DNA of 64,000 bases from Setoptus koraiensis (taxonomy: Eukaryota; Arthropoda). Below, piece by piece: positions 11,303 through 22,844 of this stretch (its first letter is position 1; every line of letters begins with the position of its first letter). The notes beneath the pieces are model-generated. The model was not told the origin of the DNA and did not search any database. It saw only the letters and a list, made by a program, of their open reading frames with translations. The DNA is taken from assembly GCA_048013815.1 (NCBI GenBank), contig CM106586.1, positions 24,304,001-24,368,000 of the forward strand. Direction: 5' to 3'. A program made the translations under genes and the position numbers.

Positions 11303-13481
11303 GCTGGGCGGTAGGACTGGTTTCAGGATCGAGTTGTTGTTGTGGCTATGTGCGACCTAAAACGCTTCGCTCACCCTTATACAACAATTTTATGATTACG
11401 TTCATTCTTTTATGATTACGTTTTGCTGCCACCACCAACACCACCACCACCACCACCATCAACAGCAGCAACAAAAACAACAGCAACACTAGTCTCACAG
11501 CCATTACAGTTTGTTGCTGTTATTATTCCATGAATGATGGCGTCACTGTGTCGCTGTTGCTTTCAGATTGACCCAGTAACCAAAGTCTGCCATGCCCAAC
11601 ATGTTTCCAGCAGTTGGATGGGTTAGGCAGATGTTATATAACAACATACGCACACGCATGCTACAGCTAACGTTGTAATATGAAGGCTGTCGGCGCTAGA
11701 GAATGCAACAACTACTACAGCTATCATTATTACATCATCATCACCGCCTGCATCTAACGCTCGACCGTTATCATGGTGAATGTTGTATAGTGGATTTGTT
11801 GCTGCGTTCATGATCCATCATCGTGCTAGGGCGGGTGAAAGTTAGAAAGGAGAGAAAGGTAAGCTGGCAGTGGCGCACGCACACTTATAATTTGTCAGTT
11901 CAATAGAGAAAGGAATAGTAATAGCATAAAGCTGCGAGACTAATAGTCTACTGACTTCCGACTTTTTGTTACAGGTGTGTACCACTAACAAGATAATTAA
12001 ACATCTATGCTCTACAGGCATCTGCCTGGCGGGACTGCCAGGACCACCAGCATAAGCGGAGAGGGCAGCAAAAAAAAACAACTTTAGAATTGAAACAACG
12101 TCATAAATTGATGTGCCAGCTAAAGAAAAGTAGTAAACTACGAATAAACTGATGGGGAATGGGATGTAAACAAGAGTTGGTGGTAAGGGAATGGATGCGT
12201 AGTGTAGGCATAACCACTATTTAGCTGCAAGTATAACAGTATCCTCAACTATGTGCAACTAGCCCACAATGTTATGACAACTCACCGGTGAAATTTGTCT
12301 ATCCTTCAAACCTGTTGTTCCTGTGGTTGTTAGTACATTGGAGATTCAACATCATCGGATGCGCCAGGCACATTAACACACTCAGCCTACTAGTACTTCT
12401 AGAATTGTTGTTCCTATGAATTGATCAAATGTTAAGATAATGATTAACGGAACAGCAAGTATTTACTATGAATGGGCACATACAACATACATATTTACAT
12501 AGATTTATGAAAGCTAACTGCATGACTCTTGCTAAGAGAATGGAACGAAGAAAGTGTTTGCGCTTGACCAACTGTGGTGGTAATTGCTTTGTATGGGCTA
12601 AACTTCTACTAACTCGACTTACTGTGTGCAATGATGGCGCTCCAGGCGATAGGTCATGATTAACAAAGAACGGAGGCGTACAAAAAAAAAAGATGACGAC
12701 GTTGTCTAGACTAACCTGTTGCAATGGTCGACAATAGATACGGCGTGCGTTTGTCATAGAAGTCATTAGAATGAGTGAAGGTAAGAGTGGTTGTATAACT
12801 TACCAGTAAACTAGCAAGTCAGCCAGCAACACAAGGCGGCGTGCATTAATGATCTTCTATGTAACTTTGGCTGAAGGAAGTAGATTGCAGTACTTGCCTT
12901 TGAGCCAAAACTGCCTTGGCGGACTTCTATCATCCTCGATCTTCACTTTCTCTACTCATCGTCGTTTCCCTCTACTTACTACCGCCTTTTCAATTATTCA
13001 CTTTCATAACTAGGTCATCTGGTCAGTTGTGGTCAGCAAGGTAAGCATAAGAGCGTAAAGAAGACTAGCATTGTATCGTCATTATCATTATGATCGCATC
13101 TAAAGCTTAGTAAACATCTTCTCGGACACTGGACAAAACAACAAGTGGTTTAACGGAAAAGAGAAAGCCAATCTTCAGTTGACTCATATGGTCTATGTCC
13201 ACAAGCAACACTAGTTCTTCTTTTTTGTTTCTTTTCAAGCTTGTTGGTAACAGACAGACAGACAGTTTTCTTGACGCTAACTCGTATACTCTATATACAA
13301 GTGTAAGACTGGATAGTTTATGTATAAAGATTTATGGGAAGATACCCGATGAGCTTCCTTTTGTGCGTGACAACCCATTGGCCAGGTGCCGATGTAATTG
13401 AAGCAAACCACGGATGAACAGTTATTATGATAGTCATCGTTCGCCGCGAGAGGATCATACATGTAATTCTTTTTTCGAGCG

Positions 13482-13482
13482 A

Positions 13483-13522
<40 letters not shown>
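13482..13522. repeat. (AT)n microsatellite
   Basis: About 20 AT units with one ATAC interruption. Confidence 0.9.
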
Positions 13523-13527
<5 letters not shown>

Positions 13528-13888
13528 AATCGACTATTCTTCGCTCTAAATTAGCAACCCACGAGGCTATATTATATAACGGTGACGGTAGAACTTGAGC
13601 AGTCATCAGATGATTTAAGCTAAAGCCGATTTATGCGACAAATAGCCTCTAGAAGATACTCTAAAGGCAGGCCTAAAAAGGATTGATGTTTTGTCAGAAA
13701 GGAGGACCTTGGAACTTTTTCTCTCAGTTAGTACTATGATAACTACTATTATTATCATTACTAGTAAGATGGTTGAGAGATTTCTTTAAGATTTAAAGAG
13801 ACAACCTGTGGCTGCGAAAAAACGCTGATGATATTCCAAGATTAAGGCCAGTTGTTTCTGAGCAAGTGCCGTCTCATTTAATTTACAT

Positions 13889-13891
<3 letters not shown>

Positions 13892-13983
<92 letters not shown>

Positions 13984-14002
13984 CAGACAGACGGACAGAC
14001 AG
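13892..14002. repeat. (GA)n array with (GACA)n tail
   Basis: About 43 pure GA units to 13978, followed by degenerate GACA units to about 14002. A complementary CT array lies at 14219-14243. Confidence 0.95.
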
Positions 14003-14213
14003 AATGATCTTCGAGCATTGTTTCCCCACAACAACCACTAATCGTCATGAGAATAACCCTCAAATATTGGCAACTACTAAAAACCATAGTGTGTTCTTAA
14101 TGTGTTCTCCAGTTGTTAGGTCTATGTAAAAGTATGCAAGTAATAACAAGAAAATATTGGAGCAACAATCGAATAAGTTCCACCTCGTACGATACCGAAC
14201 AACGGCATATGTC

Positions 14214-14218
<5 letters not shown>

Positions 14219-14243
<25 letters not shown>
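14219..14243. repeat. (CT)n microsatellite
   Basis: About 12 CT units, inverted relative to the GA array at 13892-13978. Confidence 0.93.
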
Positions 14244-14244
<1 letters not shown>

Positions 14245-15956
14245 TCAGCAACCTTTGAGTTTGGCAGGCTATTACCAAGTAAGGTAACAACAATTGTCGG
14301 TCGTACTTTCTTTACTTGTCGAAAATGTGGCAGTGATGGCGAATCAGCAGGCAGGCCTCTCCGATAGTTCTCAAAGTTGAACTTTATTTTTTTTCTTTTC
14401 GGCAGCTCGCTCACAAGGAACAAACTTCATCACGTTGTCCGCTGAACTTTTTGAGAGAACAAGATTGAGAATGATTGAAGACTGGAATAAGACCAAAAGA
14501 AACTAGTTCTAGTTCGTGCTCGCAAGTCCAGCTTCAAGCAACCACCAAGTTAGGCTAATCTTTGGAAGCACAGATCTAATTCTCTTCGAATCGCTTCTAA
14601 CTTCTGAATGTATTACCCCTCATTCTAGTTGAATTTCGAATGAGAAATCACCACCCATTCGTGTATAAATTGTGTGGGTATAGCGTTATTCAACTCTTTG
14701 GGTCATTACGATTTGTACTTGATCTCAGATGTTTCTGTAACCATGATATATTACAGCAATGTGATAGTCCGTGGACAAAGTCTAATGGGTGTGCAGTTAC
14801 ATTCTTTTCAGTAAGTTGAATCAAGAGAAAAGCAGATATGATCTGTACATGATCAATGAACTTACAGTATGTGATAACGAAATCACGTGTAAAATTTATT
14901 GTGTAACTATCACCAATATGTTATGTAATCAGATGAGGATTACTATAGTCTCCATGAGATCATCATTTGCAACATTGATCATCGTGGCCCTGGTTTACGC
15001 TAGTAGCCTTCATTAGCACTTGCATCATATTTCTTCAATGTCTTGATTTTGACTATTAGTTGATAGTTGAGCAGTTAGACATCATTAAGATAACTGAATA
15101 TTTCATCTAGGAGTGAAAGTTTGGCACATGTTTAACCGAATTAATTAATTCAAATTCTGTTTGAAAAGGACCCTCTGCTCGAAACAACACAATGGAGTGT
15201 CTTTGTATAATACAGCTTTTGGTTATTAATGATACTGCATAACATCGATCATAACTGCAATCAATGTTGTGCAGTATCAGACCACCAGTAACAAAGTCAA
15301 GCTTGTTACCTCGACTTTAACGCACACACTCTATGAAATTCGCTGATATAGGAAAACTGCAAATGAGCCTACAACATGAAAAAAAATGAACAATGACGAA
15401 AGCTTCCCCTTCTTCCATTCATCGTTCTACCAATAATTCGTAGAGTTGCTAGCTGTAGAAGGAAAAAATCCGGTTCACCTTGGATCAATCGCAAAACTAT
15501 TAGCCATTCTGGTTGTTCGGGTTTCGAGGAGGTCAAATAAATAGACGCCACGCACCCTGGTTGAACAAGTTGAGCGATAATTCCCAAAATAAATCATAAC
15601 AGTTATCAATTCTTCCTCCTTCCAGTGCGCGCTCACAAGAGAAGTGGACTTCAACAACGAGATAAATGGTTTTGAGCTCAACCTAATAATGATACACTAC
15701 TGATGAAAAGGTATAAATTATGCAGCAAGTATACTATCTTGTAACATAGCTAGAACTCTCAAATTCGATTCCTACGTATGAGGGTTCAATCTGAACATTA
15801 TTCCCGAAAAAGTCTCCAATAGTGCACAAATTTTACTTTGTTTAGTTGTTTAAATATCTCCATTGAAATCTGATTTATTAAAATATCAACAGGAATCAAG
15901 TTAGTTCAACGTAATGACGAGTACTGGTGCGAAAGTAACCAAAGGAGATCTCGAAT

Positions 15957-18900
15957 CTAAGTCAATCGTATCGGTTGTCGGTCCAATGTAGGACAGTTCC
16001 GCACTAGGTGCCCAGCTTGGCCACATTTGTGACATCCTCCTCTGTTCGGTGGTGATTTTTTATTATTGATGGAGCGAGCATCGAATATCTTCTTTCTTGG
16101 GGCTCTACCTGTCAAAACTAGACATAATTGCGCTAGAGCTCCAGGGAATACACTATTGGATGGAGTTCAAGTAGATAACAGAATCGATTAGAATCGCAAC
16201 ACTTTTAATGATGACAGTTGTGAGTGGGTTAATTAAATGATAAAGATATACTAACTTTAGTATGAAGCAGGCCATTCTATCGTCAACACGGCTACCTAAA
16301 TTCCATGTTAACTCGAACGGATCCTCTATTGCAATCTTGCAAGCATTCCATCTCTTCAAAGATCTCGGCATTGGTCTGAGAGTCCTTATAGTTATTGTAT
16401 CACGAAGGAAGTCGAAATTTGAATAGTAATCAAGGAAATCTAAGTAAAGTTTTGTGATAGTAGAATTGTTGCAGCCCCAGTTCCATACAGCCTTTAGGTT
16501 AGCAATATCGTCATAAAACCAAACATTCCATCCAGAGACTCCGAATATCGGCTTCTGGCCTTCGTAAAGCTCTTGCAGACAAGGTAAGACTGGTGGTGAC
16601 GTTCTTTGGAGGAAATGGATAACCAAGAGAGTCCAGGCATAAGATGATAGACTACCCTTTGGTGCTTCGCAAACTCCGCATGCCTGGTAGATAATACATA
16701 AATAAAATCAAAGAATTTTCATAATTAGGTCGAAACTCACAAGAGATGCCTTGATCTATCTGAATAACAATATACCAACCTTGACCATCGTTCTAACAAC
16801 GAAACACAATATGGCAACTCTATAGTCGATATCGCAATAACTTTTGATTAGTTTAGTGTTGTAACAAGCGCACTGATTGTACATACTAAGATCGACGTCG
16901 ATAATCATCTTCATCCTGTTATCGATGTATTGAAACTTAATGATTGGAACTTTAGCAGAAAGTACTGGCACAACTCCTTTTATGAAAGTAGATGATTCCA
17001 AACCAGGCACAATTTTTTTGAGTATCTTAACAAATTTTAAACCTTTACCGGTTGGGTTGTTGTTGATAGTCATGCAGATATCCAAATCGGATGTCCGTTG
17101 ACCTAAACCGTTTACAGCTGAGCCAAACAATTCCAATTTGCAGTCAAGTTTCGATGATTCTTGAATTATCGATGCAACTTGTTGCACTATCAGCTCATGG
17201 TAGCTGGCCAACTCAGAATTAATCCTAGAACTTTCCCAATTAGTGATAAACAATGCATCAAGACCCGGATCCGTTAAAGCATTAATTTGAGGATTGATTG
17301 GATATGCACTGGTTCTATCTAGTTTCGTACAGTTTTCGTTTATATGGTGATAGCCTCTACACCCAAGACAAAATAGTGGTACAGGTGTATAGCCTTTCAT
17401 ATTTTGTATATCTGAAAATCTGAATAACGCGTCCTTTGAATTGACTAATTTCTGAAAATTCTCTTTCAACGAGCATTGTGCAGCAGGCAGCAAATCGAAA
17501 TCTACCGAAATCTTTAAAGTTTTGACTAGTTCTCGAAGCCTAGTGTTGTAATTGCCGGCTGAGAGTTTTTCCTGACAAAGTTTGAGACCATTTTCATTTT
17601 TTATGAAGCACTGAGCATGGGTATCTTGAAAAATGGCACCTGGTTTCAGGTTTAGTTCCTTGTGCACTGGTGGAGTTGATAAGTATCTATAGGTTTCTTG
17701 AAGATTTTGGAAGAAATTATTGAATAACTTTTGGGTAGCAATGGCCCGAGATATATTCAGAGATGGTCTGGTAGGGTCCTCTATTGCAAGAAAACTGGAC
17801 TTCCACTTTTTCTTCTTTAATGTCAATGGCTCGAGTGTTCTTATAGAAAGCACATATTTCGTGTGCTCGAATTGTACCGACAAGTACTTGAATAATCCAA
17901 TCAGTAATTCAGCTTCACTTGCTTTATTCTGGGTTGACCAGGTGAATGAATTTAGAATCTCATCTGTTATCACATCGTCGCCTTCCTCTTCTTCCTCTTC
18001 CTCCTCTGAGAAAGAAAGATCATCCTCATCCTCTTCTCGTATGTCTATATAGTCCTCTTGCATGCCATCGTCGTGTCCAAGTAAATCTTCATCGTCATCA
18101 TCCGAATCATTGTAATTGGAAATGGATCTGAGTCTTTCTTTCGAAGTTCTACCATCCGAGTTTTCTACCTGATTGCCACTAGATTGAGAAGTCTTGGGAT
18201 TATCGTTCACTTTTTGGTCGTCAGGATTGTCCACTATTGAAAGACTTGTAAATTCTCTCTGAAGTGTGCTCTTTTCCTCAACAATCTTATGTATACAAGG
18301 TAGTATCGGAGGCTCTGTACGTTGAAGATAATGTATCACAATTAGTACATAGGCATAAGGAGGTAGGGAACCTGCATTTGGGTTATTGAAGTTTGTAATG
18401 AGTGCCCAGGACTTCATAAAGATGCTTAGCTTCTTAGCCCTGAAGTCTAGATCTAGGTACCATCTCAAAATTCTACTTAATTGACTAGAATCAATGTAAC
18501 TGCATATTTCTACAGTTATTTGACTTGTCAAATGCGATAGAACCAAACGAGGAACTTTAGAGTGTATTTGGGCCGGATTACTTAAAAGAGCATAATCTGG
18601 TTTTCCCTCTTGTTTAACATTTGAATAGTTGTACATTGTTATACCGAGGTCGTACAATTTTCTCATCGCATTTGGCACAAGGTCGTATTGTAAAACGTGA
18701 TGGTTGATTTGCTCACCAATACCAGCATCCGGGTTAATCAGCTTGGTATGCGAGGGAGGGTATGTGATACCCCTCGAACTGAAATGTCCTGGTGGTTCCT
18801 TCAAGTAAACTAGTTCCAAGTTTAGGTCCGATTTCCTTAACTCGGCCCCTGTGAAGGATGATCCAACAGGACGCAATACATAATCTGGCCCGGATGTTTC

Positions 18901-19506
18901 CAGAAGAATTTCTCTTAATTCTTTTAAAACATTTTCCTTTTTAGTCGTCAACGTAGTATTTGCTGCTCTTGTGACATAAACACTGTCTATGTAATTGTTC
19001 AATAAAAAATAGTGCTCCTCAACTACTGAGGGTAAGTTACTAAGAACGGAATAATGAATAAATTCTTTATACTTGTTAATGTGCTCTATGGTGGACACGT
19101 GATTCGATATTAAAGAGGAGTCTTTAACATTGCCTTTCTCTTCCTTTGTACAAGTCTCCAAGTTAAGATTACAAAGAACACAATAGGGTGGTTTGTTTTC
19201 ATTTGAGTTACAATAGATAAGGGAAAATGGTTTTATAGATTGATTTGTAAGGGGGTGAGTCTCCTTATCTGGAGATTCGTCTGCTTTGTCCAACTTAATT
19301 GACTCGGATGCATTGGTCTGTTCCTGTTTTGTTTTGCTCATAGATTTGTGGTTGGGTGATGTGACTGAATCTCGTTTAGTTTCAGAAAGTTTATCAGTAA
19401 CATTAGTAAGGCCAACCTTCTTCTTACTACTGTTCCGTATAACTTGCATCGCTCGAGCTCTATGTTTGCTACCGCCTCGTGAATTTGTCGGTACATTCGA
19501 GGCCAT
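15957..19506 (-). CDS. TUT4/TUT7-type terminal uridylyltransferase
   Basis: Three exons on the minus strand: 16780-19506, 16256-16683 and 15957-16152, giving about 1116 residues. TUT4/7 enzymes add uridines to the 3' ends of mRNAs and pre-let-7 in the cytoplasm. The order matches the family. First is an N-terminal CCHH finger (C109, C112, H136, H142), then a first nucleotidyltransferase-like unit. In that unit the metal-binding pair reads D-L-N near 227 and the third acidic strand reads ITVEI, so it is probably inactive. An acidic insertion and a CCHC knuckle (CLGC...H...C) follow. The second, active unit carries GSAVNGLG with D807/D809 and D872, then the PAP-associated domain (GSLSSYAW, IEDPFEL). 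The small last exon encodes a C-terminal CCHC knuckle (CHKCGQAGHLVRNC). Splice junctions were set by homology: MVK joins ACGVCEAPKG, and FILN joins VFPGALAQ. Confidence 0.93.
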
Positions 19507-20622
19507 GTTTGAAAATGAATAAGCTACTGCTAATATAAGTCAGTGTAACTAAAGATTGTAGAGTGCTATGAATGTATGGCCAGTTATAAATCGTTTTGGT
19601 AATATTAATAATATAAAATCGGAAGTTGGTTATTGTTTCAGTATTAAAAATTGGATGAAGGATGTCAATTATACATTTTATCTAAATTTTGTTGTCCATC
19701 CGATGTCGAGTGGGATCATATGTCTCTTAACGCCCCCTGTGTGACTACAAGCCCCCAAGGTATACCCCCGTTCATTCATTATTGATTCATCTACTGAGTC
19801 CAAAGAATTGATACAGTCAACCAACTTTGAAAACTCTATCAAGATACTCCTGTAAACCTTCTACAGTTATAATAAACAGCAGAGAGTGGTCAACATCTTT
19901 GAAGAGAAGTTTGTGATCGCGGAAGATATTCAAAATTTTGTTGGAATCCTGAAGCATCCTGAAGTAACAACGCATAGCCTCCAACATTAATTAACGATAG
20001 AGCGCGCGATGTTCAAAGCAGAGAAAACTAAAAGTTTTCACATCTAGTTTTGTCTCTGTATGCGAATACTTATTGCGTGTTCCAATTTAGAACGCAATCA
20101 TCTTATTACCTGAGTACTGATCTCATGTCACGTCACAATCAGGTTGTTGGTTCAATTCAAAATATCGTGATAATTCTAACTTGACAAAATCGTTTTTATT
20201 TGTATAGGCGCAGTAAGTAATCTAACTAAACTTTTTGAGCAGGCAACGGGAAACTTTGCATGCTGATCAAGCTTTACTTACAAGTCGCAATGACATGTAA
20301 AGAATATAATAATTATCTATATGATACGGTAGCCATGGTTGCAAGTAAATAAAGTTGAAATAAACATGGAGGAAATGAAAGAACATCTAGCGTGTGGTAT
20401 TTATGCCGATATGCAAATAATTTGTTTGTGGACCATCTAGAAAAACTATTCTAGTTTGGCACTAGCAAACTTACTAAAGATCTCATTGAAAGAGTAATTT
20501 TATCTCAATGGTATATATAAGATATTAGTCTAGAGGAAAGATCGCTACAATTGTATTCAAAACTATTTAATCACTAATTAAAGACATTGATTCGGAAATA
20601 ATCCTACTAGAAGCATTCCTAA
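19507..20622. other. Divergent promoter region of TUT (-) and GPx-A (+)
   Basis: 1.1 kb of AT-rich sequence between head-to-head genes, with no coding-like ORF. A TATATAA at 20514-20520 is suitably placed to serve GPx-A, about 100 nt before its ATG. I see nothing else. Confidence 0.5.
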
Positions 20623-21376
20623 ATGGTGAGTACAATTACACGATTTTTATTAGTAAGAGATTTTCTACCTACACCAGGGCAATGATAAATGTCTCACAGA
20701 GTAGTTAAGCAAAGAATAGATCTAATCGAGCTGACTTCCATTTGAGAAAATCCACATTAGGCTGCTAATAAAGATTGGCGAATAGCAACATCGATCTATC
20801 AGTTCAGCGCGAAAGATCTGGACGACAACGAGGTTGATCTAAGTGTATACAGGTTAGTTATATAATACACTTTCACGCTAACTTTTACTCACTACTTTCA
20901 CTCCATAGAATCCTTACTATAATTGATAAACTGCAAAATTAAAATTTTATAATAACAGAGGAAAAGTTTTGCTGATAGTCAATGTGGCGTCGAATTGCTC
21001 ATTCACTAAACGAAACTATCAGGAATTGAACGAGCTGTACGACAAGTATCGAGACCAAGATTTTATGATCCTGGGATTCCCATGCAATCAATTTGGTGAA
21101 GAGCCGAAATGCGAGACCGATATTAAAGAGTTCATGAAGAAACACCACGTTGAATGGGATGCATTTGCTAAGATCAATGTCAACGGGGAAAATTCTCATC
21201 CACTTTACAAATACTTGAAAAACGCTATTGGGGGTACAATGGGAAATTTCATCAAGTGGAACTTCACCAAATACCTTATTAACAGACAGGGTATACCAGT
21301 GGCTAGGTATGCGCCTAGCAAAAATCCAATGAAATTTGAGGATGACATTAAGAATGAGCTCGCCAAATCAGCTTAA
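20623..21376 (+). CDS. Glutathione peroxidase, Cys type, copy A
   Basis: Three exons: 20623-20625 (only the ATG), 20761-20852 and 20959-21376, giving 170 residues. It reduces hydrogen peroxide or lipid hydroperoxides using glutathione or thioredoxin. The protein has the short GPX4-like form without the oligomerisation loop. Visible are NVASNCSFT with peroxidatic Cys45 (Cys instead of selenocysteine, and Ser in place of the usual Gly after it), FPCNQFG (catalytic Gln), and WNFTKYLI with the conserved Trp and Asn. There is no signal peptide and an in-frame TAA lies directly before the ATG, so this form should be cytosolic. Copy B lies 1.5 kb downstream in the same orientation. This copy has one more intron than copy B (20853-20958). 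Confidence 0.95.
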
Positions 21377-21521
21377 TTTTTCATAGTCGTCGATGCTCCG
21401 TGTTGCTAAAAAGGTTATACAATTGTGTGTATTAGCTATAATAACAACAAACCACAGTATATAGACAACTTTGATCGTGGTCAGATTTTTCTCTAAGTTA
21501 TATTTTAATGTGTATTCATTG

Positions 21522-21527
21522 AATAAA
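21522..21527 (+). terminator. Poly(A) signal of GPx-A
   Basis: AATAAA about 146 nt after the stop codon, at a normal 3' UTR distance. Confidence 0.7.
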
Positions 21528-22844
21528 GGTTTCTGTCACAAACAACTGTAGAGAACAATCAAAAAGTTAAGCTTATTGGAAACTGTAATCTGCACGTAGT
21601 CATAGTTTCCAGGAATTCTTATGAAAAGATCTCGGAGGAACTCTGAACTTGCATGTCTCCCCACTTTTATAACCATGTTTAGCTGTTAGAGGCAACTTTC
21701 ATAGGTCGATTTTCATTGCGTGCTGTATTAACTTTGCAGGATACTCTTTTAAGGTTTAGCTGTACGCCAATAGACGTTAAATTCAATATTGTGACTATAT
21801 GTGCTGCAAATGAACGAGAGAGTGCGCTGTAGTTTCTAACATGCATTTAGGAATAATACATGATCCCCTTTTTGATAGATTATTCATAACATAATACATT
21901 GGAAACTGTTATATACTATCACGAGATTTTGAACGAGCCTCATTGTTAGCCTCAATTAATAATTCATATCCGATACATCTTGTCACATTTTCAATCGAAT
22001 AGCTATTAGATTTACTCGTATCTCTACACTACTTTTATGAGAGAATAAAATATCTGGAGCCAACTAGAACTATCAACAGATACCTCTCCACACGTGCCAA
22101 CTTCAAATGATAAATATGATATTAAGCTCGATTTTTAAGAGAACCGTAAGTAGAACGCTTCGTATTCATTATTCATGATCATAAATTATAAATGTGACCA
22201 AAATACATGATAGACTTTCCTCTATCCATGCTCGTGTGAATTTCAAATAATATAGCAACGGTTTGATCATCTATATGTTATGACATGTCGTAGGTAACTA
22301 ACAATAACAACAAACGGTCTTTCTACATAAGCTGTTCTTCATTTCTTTCCTCTCCTGTTGAGTCATCGAATGCTGAACGATTTTCCTGATTGATGAACAA
22401 TTGATTATCTTTAACAAACTACGATCAATACGAGAAAATCGTAATAATATATTGTAAAGTTTAACTACTACATATGTTTAATAACTGATACATTGGTACA
22501 TTTGCATGACCGCTCGTTTAAAACTGACAACCACTCACTGGGGGAGTACAAAGACAGAAACAAAATATTGCCATTACATCAACTGGACGCTCTTCTTTAG
22601 ATTGACGAAAACTAAACACAAAATTTTTCGCCAAAATACAAACTATACACGCATTTTTGTATTCAAACTAAAATACTGACGAGATTTTTATTTTGTCTCT
22701 ACTCCTGATATTCACCAACAATCGGATTCGTACCATCCTCTTATAACCACATTATCGTGCACGCATAATACCAAACTACAACAGCTTGCAACAGCTTTAG
22801 CGGCATCGAGTGCAACATCCACTTTCTACTCAACAACAACATCA
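21528..22844. other. Spacer between GPx-A and GPx-B
   Basis: AT-rich, with no coding-like ORF except the frame open without a stop from 22710 into the GPx-B ATG. It probably contains the GPx-B promoter and leader. No repeats longer than short runs are visible. Confidence 0.5.

Larger units (their letters stand above)
7069..15956. other. Repeat-rich gene-free spacer between the zinc-finger gene and TUT
   Basis: 8.9 kb with no frame showing a recognisable domain. All longer frames are repeat translations (TH, CV, SL, RE) or short unmatched runs. It contains GT, CA, CT, GA and TA arrays (listed separately), a GAGCCAG-like tandem around 9050-9077, and a possible TATA (TATAAAG, 8487-8493). That TATA is followed at 8532 by an eight-codon ATG frame in good context. 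The region nearest 7068 is probably the 5' UTR and promoter of the zinc-finger gene. It may hold distal exons or enhancers that I cannot identify. Confidence 0.6.

Noticed and set aside
13786-14423. Several overlapping frames with SLSL, RERE repeats
   Set aside because: They are translations of GA and CT arrays in different frames and strands.
16722-16760. 19-nt microexon inside the TUT intron, bounded by CAG and GTGAGT
   Set aside because: It would need a 20-nt intron before it and would shift the frame. Direct joining of 16780 to 16683 restores the conserved protein exactly.
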